From assembly GCF_002135295.1 (NCBI RefSeq), contig NZ_NEGG01000006.1:121538-185537 (forward strand): a stretch of DNA of 64,000 nt, in the 5' to 3' direction. The notes beneath the pieces are model-generated. The model was not told the DNA's origin and did not search any database. It worked only from the letters and a program-made list of their open reading frames with translations. The first letter of the stretch is position 1. Each line of letters begins with the position of its first letter. Position numbers and translations under genes: made by a program. The DNA comes from Acinetobacter sp. ANC 5054 (GTDB lineage: Bacteria > Pseudomonadota > Gammaproteobacteria > Pseudomonadales > Moraxellaceae). Shown here piece by piece: positions 54,198 through 64,000 of the stretch.

Positions 54198-54297
54198 AAT
54201 TTTTTCTGTCCTGATTCTGTCTATATTCTTCTGTACAGCATGTAGTTCGATGAATGTGAGACCAACGGTTGGTGTAAGTGTAGGGACTGGATTATAA
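54190..54297 (+). CDS. Tiny lipoprotein (35 residues)
   Basis: 35 codons from the ATG at 54190, overlapping the previous gene by the same ATGACTAA. A hydrophobic stretch leads to a Cys lipobox (TKIFSVLILSIFFCTACSS), followed by NVRPTVGVSVGTGL. The same junction and composition make a real gene likely. No family recognised. Confidence 0.65.
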   Translation: MTKIFSVLILSIFFCTACSSMNVRPTVGVSVGTGL

Positions 54298-54315
54298 GTT
54301 TTCAGTCTCTAGAAT

Positions 54316-54344
54316 TAAAAACAGCGCCGAAGCGCTGTTTTTAT
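54316..54344 (+). terminator. Terminator after the small-gene trio
   Basis: AAAAACAGCGC and GCGCTGTTTTT pair around CGAA. It also lies at the end of the convergent Ig-like lipoprotein gene. Confidence 0.88.
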
Positions 54345-54348
54345 TTGT

Positions 54349-56349
54349 TTAACGAATCGTATATTCTTGTTTTGTGATTTGTCCTGTCGGAGCTGTCACA
54401 GTCAAAACTAAACTATCACCAGAGTCACATTCTTTTAAGCGATAAGAGTAAAACACTTGTGAACTTGTAGAGAATGTAGATGGCGTAAGCAGGTTGAACA
54501 CTGAAGGTACAGTGGCATTACCACTCCATAGTTCAGCAGAACAAGACTTTTGATTGTCTTTAGTATTATCTTCAGCTTTCACAGCAACAGTCGTACCCGT
54601 TGGCATTGGAACAGATTGCGCGCTATTACCAAATAATTTAAAAGTGAAATTTGACTTAGTATCTGATATAGCGGGATTTGTAATGGTAGGAACATCATTA
54701 CTAAATGAGAAGACAAGTTGTTGGCGAATAACTGCTGACAATTCAGTGTTACATGTACCCGATATATTTGGCTGAATAAATGTACTTGCCGCACATGTAT
54801 TCCCTACAGCACCACGCTTATAAAGAAACTCACCTAGCGCAGCTTCAAAAATTGTATTTTCATTATCATCGCGGAAGAAGTCACCAATGTTACTTGTTAA
54901 CTCATCTACACCAGCTGTATATACGTTATCTGAATCTTTATCAATATATGACTTATCGCCTTCAACATAAGCTAATACTGTTACGCGATTATCTGCAGGA
55001 CGTGGATTTTGGGTTTGTAATACAACACTACATTCACCGTCTGCTGTTGAACAGTTTGGTGTGATACTACCGCCTTCAGTAACAAAACTCACAACGGTAC
55101 CATCAGGTACTTTATTACCTACACGGTCACGTAAACGAGCTACAATGGTCGCTTTATCGCCATCAATATCCCATTGTAATGCATTCTTAGTAACAGATAG
55201 GCTTAAACCATTTTGAGTTACGCGTCCAGTTGCAACTGAAACATCTTTAGTTAATGCTGTCACACTAGGATCACTGACTAAAGTTGCTTTCAATTCTACT
55301 GGACCAGGTAAGCTACCAGGGAAAATATCAACTACAATTTTACCATCATCATTAGATTTAATAACTTTCTGTGTCTTATTATGTAATGCAATAAAACTCA
55401 AATCAGTAGGAGCATTAATTAATTCCACCAAAACATCTTGGTTTTTAGCAGGTAACTTATTTGAATAGACAGTGAATTCAACTTTACCTGATGCACTAGA
55501 ACCACTATTAGCTGCGCCAAGTTTTACTTCACCTGAGCTATATACAAGTGAATTGGCTTTGATTGCGTTTATCGTAATATTTTGCGTTGCTGTAGTGGCA
55601 CCGTTATTCGCAGAGATAGTCAAAGTTTGAGTGCCTGTACATAACTGCCCACCCGTTGAAATTGCTGTATATGTCGTTTCAACTAAACCCTGATTCGAGC
55701 TAACTGTACTATTACTAAATGTTCCGCAATCAGACTTAAATGTTACTTGTACATTATTTTGTGCTGCATTCGTTACACTATCAACCGTCTGTAAGGTAAT
55801 TTTAACTGAACCACCAGCATCAATAGTTGAATGATCTACAACTAAATTTGCCAACTTCGTTTTTAATGCTTCTATTGAAACATAAGCGTCACTTGAGCTA
55901 GCTGTATTTCCATTAATTTCAGCATTTGCATTTATCTTATAAATACCAGTTTTAGTCTCGTCTGTTGGCTTAATTCCAATCTTCGCAATACCTTCTGCAT
56001 TAGATAAAACTGTCGCATTAGATGTTTCAAAAGTAATATTTTCACCTGTAAAAGTTACAAGTGCACCACTAATTGGTTGACCATTTTGATCTGTTACTTT
56101 TACGCTTGCACTCGCACCTAAAATATTTAGTACTGATGTTTTCTGATTATTACTATCTACTAATTCTACATTTGTAATATTTAATTTAGCAACAACAGGA
56201 GTTTCGATGCCATTGTCGGTACCAGAGCCACTTCCGTTATTATTTTCCCCTTGATTAAAATAACCGTCGCTACCGCCACCACCGCAGCTAGCCAATAAAA
56301 CTGCTAATGCTACTGCTGATAACTTCATCGTCAATTGCTTTTTTTGCAT
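54349..56349 (-). CDS. Large lipoprotein with bacterial Ig-like (Big_1-type) domains
   Basis: 666 residues. Lipobox LLASC (Cys at about 22) followed by a Gly/Asn-rich linker, then repeated Ig-like units (VKVTDQNGQPISGALVTFTG, NNVQVTFKSDCGTFS, RLRDRVGNKVPDGTVVSF). The C-terminal 200 residues are distinct and have several Cys. It is probably surface-exposed, as are invasin/intimin relatives, though no transport domain is present. Convergent with the small-gene trio. Confidence 0.85.
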   Translation of the reverse strand: MQKKQLTMKLSAVALAVLLASCGGGGSDGYFNQGENNNGSGSGTDNGIETPVVAKLNITNVELVDSNNQKTSVLNILGASASVKVTDQNGQPISGALVTFTGENITFETSNATVLSNAEGIAKIGIKPTDETKTGIYKINANAEINGNTASSSDAYVSIEALKTKLANLVVDHSTIDAGGSVKITLQTVDSVTNAAQNNVQVTFKSDCGTFSNSTVSSNQGLVETTYTAISTGGQLCTGTQTLTISANNGATTATQNITINAIKANSLVYSSGEVKLGAANSGSSASGKVEFTVYSNKLPAKNQDVLVELINAPTDLSFIALHNKTQKVIKSNDDGKIVVDIFPGSLPGPVELKATLVSDPSVTALTKDVSVATGRVTQNGLSLSVTKNALQWDIDGDKATIVARLRDRVGNKVPDGTVVSFVTEGGSITPNCSTADGECSVVLQTQNPRPADNRVTVLAYVEGDKSYIDKDSDNVYTAGVDELTSNIGDFFRDDNENTIFEAALGEFLYKRGAVGNTCAASTFIQPNISGTCNTELSAVIRQQLVFSFSNDVPTITNPAISDTKSNFTFKLFGNSAQSVPMPTGTTVAVKAEDNTKDNQKSCSAELWSGNATVPSVFNLLTPSTFSTSSQVFYSYRLKECDSGDSLVLTVTAPTGQITKQEYTIR

Positions 56350-56489
56350 GGAATTCCCCTAAAACCCTCAAAATGTATAGAGTTGTTATAAATATTTATT
56401 GGCTGCTATGTAACCATAGTTATAGCTTTATGTAAACAAAAGGAAGACAAATGTTTGATGTGTTAAATTCTTTATAAATGGAGGAAATC

Positions 56490-57866
56490 ATGTACGACAT
56501 AATCATCATTGGTGCTGGGACTGCCGGCATTTCAGCATATAAAGAAGCAGTTAAATATACCTCCAATATATTGATAGTGAATGAAGGTCCATGGGATACC
56601 ACCTGTGCCAGAGTGGGTTGTATGCCTAGTAAAATCCTCATCTCTACCGCTAATCGTATGTATGACATTCAACATACTGAAAATGTTGGGCTTAAAGTTT
56701 CAAGTGAAATTGATACAAGCCAAGTCATGCAGCATGTACAAACATTACGTGACCGATTTACCAGAGCCACATTAAAAGATGTCGAAAGCTGGCCAGATGA
56801 ACATAAAATCTCTGGTCGCGCAGAGTTTCTGAACGCCAATACCATTATTGTAAATGGTCAAAAACTTCAAGCAAAATCATTTATCATTGCTGTAGGTACT
56901 ACACCTACTATAGATTCTGAACAAAAACAAAAATTAGACTCTAAGCTACTTACTTCTGATCAAATTTTCGAACTTGTACAGCTACCGAAATCGATTGCTG
57001 TCATTGGTAGTGGTGTTATCGCATTAGAACTTGCACAGGCTCTACATCGCCTTGGCGTTAAAACAACAATATTTGCTCGAAGTCGAAAAATAGGTTCATT
57101 GACTAGCCCAACCCTGCAAAAGCTAGCTCAGGAAGAAATGAGTAAAGAACTTGATATTAAATTTGAAGTTTTACCTGAACAATTTGAACAGTGTAATAAT
57201 CAGGTCAAGTTAACTTTTACTGAATCTGATCAGCAAAAAAATATTCTTGTAGATTATATACTAGCCGCAACAGGACGTCGCACCCTTTTAAATACCTTAA
57301 AGTTAGAAAATATTGAAAGTCACTTTACAGAGTTAAAAAAAATACCTATCGATTCTGAAACCAAGCAATTGGGGCACCATCCAATATTTATAGTTGGAGA
57401 TGCCTATACCAATACCCCTATTCAACATGAAGCAGCGCATGAAGGTCGTACAGCTGTAAATAATTGCATTAAATTCCCCAATATAAGTTCCCTAAAAACA
57501 CTCGCGCCGATTGGTATTCTTTTTTCATCCCCCCAAATGGCAACCATTGGTCAAAGCTATAGACAATTAGAAAGTGCAAATGAACAATTTATCACTGGAA
57601 CCGTATCTTATGAAAAACAAGGTCGTGCCTTAGTCACAGGGAAAAATAAAGGTGCAGTAGAAATCTATATATCTAAAACTACATCTAAAATACTTGGTGC
57701 TGAACTATTTTGTCCTGATGCTGAACACTTAGCGCATTTGCTATGTTGGATCATGTCAGAAGATTTAACAATTAATCAGATTTTAGAAAAACCTTTCTAT
57801 CACCCTACTTTAGAAGAAGGTTTAAGAACAGCGCTGAAACATGCACGTCGCCAATTATTGAACTAA
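56490..57866 (+). CDS. Dihydrolipoamide-dehydrogenase-like flavoprotein disulfide reductase
   Basis: 458 residues from the ATG at 56490 (GGAGG upstream). FAD motif DIIIIGAGTAGISAYKEA, redox pair in DTTCARVGCMPSK, NAD motif AVIGSGVIALELAQALHRLG, FAD-2 motif IFIVGDAYTN, and the active-site His in FYHPTLEEGLRTAL. It probably oxidises or reduces a dithiol substrate with NAD(P)H. It is not in a 2-oxoacid dehydrogenase operon, so the partner is unknown. Confidence 0.92.
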   Translation: MYDIIIIGAGTAGISAYKEAVKYTSNILIVNEGPWDTTCARVGCMPSKILISTANRMYDIQHTENVGLKVSSEIDTSQVMQHVQTLRDRFTRATLKDVESWPDEHKISGRAEFLNANTIIVNGQKLQAKSFIIAVGTTPTIDSEQKQKLDSKLLTSDQIFELVQLPKSIAVIGSGVIALELAQALHRLGVKTTIFARSRKIGSLTSPTLQKLAQEEMSKELDIKFEVLPEQFEQCNNQVKLTFTESDQQKNILVDYILAATGRRTLLNTLKLENIESHFTELKKIPIDSETKQLGHHPIFIVGDAYTNTPIQHEAAHEGRTAVNNCIKFPNISSLKTLAPIGILFSSPQMATIGQSYRQLESANEQFITGTVSYEKQGRALVTGKNKGAVEIYISKTTSKILGAELFCPDAEHLAHLLCWIMSEDLTINQILEKPFYHPTLEEGLRTALKHARRQLLN

Positions 57867-57892
57867 AAATTTAAATACTTATTTTTTAAACA

Positions 57893-57912
57893 GGGAATAT
57901 TTAATATTCCCT
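57893..57912 (+). terminator. Weak terminator after the flavoprotein gene
   Basis: The palindrome GGGAATATTTAATATTCCC is followed by TCTTTATTT. It is AT-rich, so the strength is doubtful. Confidence 0.5.
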
Positions 57913-57943
57913 CTTTATTTCGCTAAGAAATTCCACGCATAAA

Positions 57944-57980
57944 AAAACACCCCCTGACTCTTTGAATCAGGGGGTGTTTA
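57944..57980 (-). terminator. rRNA operon terminator
   Basis: AAACACCCCCTGA and TCAGGGGGTGTTT form a 13 bp stem around a 9-base loop. T7 follows on the minus strand, just past 5S rRNA. Confidence 0.92.
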
Positions 57981-57989
57981 GAATAATGA

Positions 57990-58103
57990 GCTGGCGATGA
58001 CTTACTCTCACATGGGTAACCCCACACTACCATCAGCGCTAAGAGGTTTCACTTCTGAGTTCGGGAAGGGATCAGGTGGTTCACTCTTGCTATTGTCGCC
58101 AGC
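57990..58103 (-). rRNA. rrf: 5S ribosomal RNA
   Basis: About 114 bases. GCTGGCGA ends pair across the molecule, and the internal run CCTGATCCCTTCCCGAACTC is the universal 5S loop. Ends are set by the terminal helix, within a few bases. Confidence 0.95.
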
Positions 58104-58294
58104 ACAACTGTTATGGACTTGTTCGGGTCTTATTTAACTACCTTGTAGTGTATGCCTTACTTCGTACCAAATGAGTTATTAACAGATCATATCTGAGTTG
58201 CGTATTTTGTTCTTAAGCGATAACTAAATCAAGTCATTTTGCTTAATATCGAATCAATTGATGCTTGATACAACAACTGTTTGGGTGTTGTATA

Positions 58295-61187
<2,893 letters not shown>

Positions 61188-61633
61188 ACAACCCCAAACA
61201 GTCGTTAATCCCTACAAGTAGGATTAGCAACAGAGCTCGTCTTACGACTTACTCATACAGTTGGCGTCTGTGCACTTAAGCACCGTACAGCTTCAATTAG
61301 ATTCATATACCAAAACGCTTGATTCAGTTAATTTCGCTAGTAACTCATTTCTTGCAATTGCTTGCTTGAAACGAGTATGAACAAATTATTTCAACTCAAA
61401 TATATTCTGTTAATGATTTTTCCAGCCTTCGTCAGGTCAGGAAACTGTGATAAATCACAGAGCTTAATAACAATGAAGCGAATCATACGCTTCTTTATCA
61501 CTAAGCTCTATAAGCTATCAGCTTGTTCGCTCAAGGACTAAACAACTTCACCACCGTATGGTTACATACTGCGCGAAGCGTAGCTTCTTGCTTAAATTTC
61601 AAGTAAAAGCGTTGCTTTTATGTTCTTGAAATT

Positions 61634-61709
61634 TGGTGGAGACTAGGAGAGTCGAACTCCTGACCTCCTGCGTGCAAAGCAGGCGCTCTACCAACTAAGC
61701 TAAGTCCCC
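61634..61709 (-). tRNA. tRNA-Ala (anticodon TGC)
   Basis: 76 bases including encoded CCA. The anticodon stem-loop contains CTTTGCA, giving TGC. Acceptor GGGGACT pairs with AGTCTCC (one G-T pair). T-loop GTTCGACTC. Between 23S and tRNA-Ile. Confidence 0.97.
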
Positions 61710-61786
61710 AGCTTATCATATTAGATTCGATGTTCTGTTTTCAGGTTCTGTTTACTCCAGTACTTTCATACTGCGTCAGTCAGATT

Positions 61787-61863
<77 letters not shown>

Positions 61864-61923
61864 TCAGATACATCAATGAAGAACAACTTGTTGTGGATTC
61901 TTACCAGTCGTCAAGTCTTTCGT

Positions 61924-63460
<1,537 letters not shown>

Positions 63461-64000
63461 TAAAATCAATAGTACCTTAAAAGGGTACCAATCTTGGCTC
63501 ATCAATTTTCTGACAAATATTTCTCAAATAAACTTCGAGTAATTTCTACCATCAATCAATGAAAATAATTTCGACTGATCAACTAGTAAAAATCCACACA
63601 AGTTGTTCTTCATAATCTCTTAATGATCTTCTTGTTACTTCGTCAGTAGCAAGCTAGGTCGGCTATATTACGCTTTCTTTTCAGAAAGTCAACTAGCAAA
63701 TCAAATTATTTTAAACTTTCTTAACAAAACCCAATCTAAACACTTCGTGCTAAGTTGCTGTTTTATCAGAAGTTTTAATCTTCATCACCGCCGATGGATG
63801 TGCATTCTACAGCATTTCAGTACCGTTGCAACACCTATTTTTAAATATTTTCTTCATGTGCTGTTTTTTTAGACACCTGCATGCTTTTTTGTATTATTAT
63901 CACCCGATATACCGATTATTTTTTTATAATTAAACCTATATCACCTCGTATATCTTATTATTTACAATTCAATATGGCCTATTTAAAAAAAATTGCCTGG
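63461..64000. other. rRNA leader and upstream region
   Basis: Leader of about 330 bases between the promoter and 16S, with AT-rich spacer sequence. Above the promoter (63840-64000) the DNA is A/T-rich, as in an UP element, and no gene is seen to the end of the window. Confidence 0.6.
63804..63831 (-). promoter_or_regulatory. rRNA operon promoter
   Basis: On the minus strand TTGCAA (63831-63826) and TAGAAT (63809-63804) are separated by 16 bases, the spacing typical of rrn promoters. A GC-rich stretch (GCACATCC) follows the -10, as a stringent-response discriminator would. AT-rich sequence above it fits an UP element. Confidence 0.75.

Overview
The window looks like chromosome of an Acinetobacter-type gammaproteobacterium (Moraxellaceae). 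The low GC, the split transhydrogenase genes (pntA1/pntA2/pntB), the 16S/23S/5S sequences with an Ile-GAT/Ala-TGC spacer, and the gene repertoire (coaBC-radC, yciB-yciI, mnmC, yajQ, yciA, trxC) all fit. Species cannot be fixed by eye. The genus call is inference from family knowledge, not a database search.

Layout. (1) 1-15.2 kb is backbone: the tail of a crotonase, a 3-hydroxyisobutyrate-dehydrogenase-like reductase with a hydroxypyruvate-isomerase-like enzyme, rsfS, an ammonium transporter behind a probable sigma-54 promoter, pntA1-pntA2-pntB, an 890 bp gap holding a decayed gene, an EamA exporter, soxR with a textbook SoxR box driving a RidA-like gene and an MFS exporter, a HEPN protein, a lipoprotein and a MetF-like protein. 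(2) 15.22-38.94 kb is a genomic island of about 23.7 kb inserted in the 5' end of dusA. A 20 bp direct repeat marks both ends. A 26-codon dusA stub stays at the left end, and the right end supplies a new 5' end and upstream region for the intact dusA. The tyrosine integrase lies next to the right end. (3) 38.9-57.9 kb is backbone again: dusA, coaBC/radC, a bestrophin-like protein, a PHP phosphatase, yciB, yciI, mnmC, a rhodanese, yajQ, a DUF4442 protein, an NTF2-like lipoprotein, yciA, trxC, an odd alpha/beta hydrolase, a trio of translationally overlapping small genes, a large Ig-like lipoprotein and a dihydrolipoamide-dehydrogenase-like flavoprotein. (4) 57.9-63.5 kb is a complete rRNA operon on the minus strand (16S - tRNA-Ile - tRNA-Ala - 23S - 5S), with its terminator and a good promoter near 63.8 kb.

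The island has two halves. The left half is metal and metalloid cargo. An arsenic operon (arsR, thioredoxin-type arsC, acr3, arsH, trxB, then arsO) sits beside a glutaredoxin-type arsC. A second unit contains a CDF metal exporter with a Cys-rich head and two HMA-like domains, then feoA and feoB, all apparently read from one MerR-family (PbrR/CadR-type) promoter. The right half is mobile-element machinery and unknown cargo: a possible recombination directionality factor, a YqaJ exonuclease, a DUF932 protein, secreted and lipoprotein genes including a serine-hydrolase lipoprotein, an IS5-family fragment, an inovirus-Gp2-like replication protein with a perfect 12 bp hairpin behind it, a ribbon-helix-helix-like protein, an unknown protein, a PrtN-like activator and the integrase. 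A frameshifted remnant of a UvrD-like helicase at the left end suggests an older cargo, possibly an anti-phage gene, was eroded.

The best candidates for something undescribed are the metal unit that joins efflux and FeoAB behind one metal-responsive promoter, the Gp2/hairpin/PrtN/RHH control block of the island, the lipoprotein hydrolase with its secreted neighbour, and the paired integrase arm-site candidates at both island ends.
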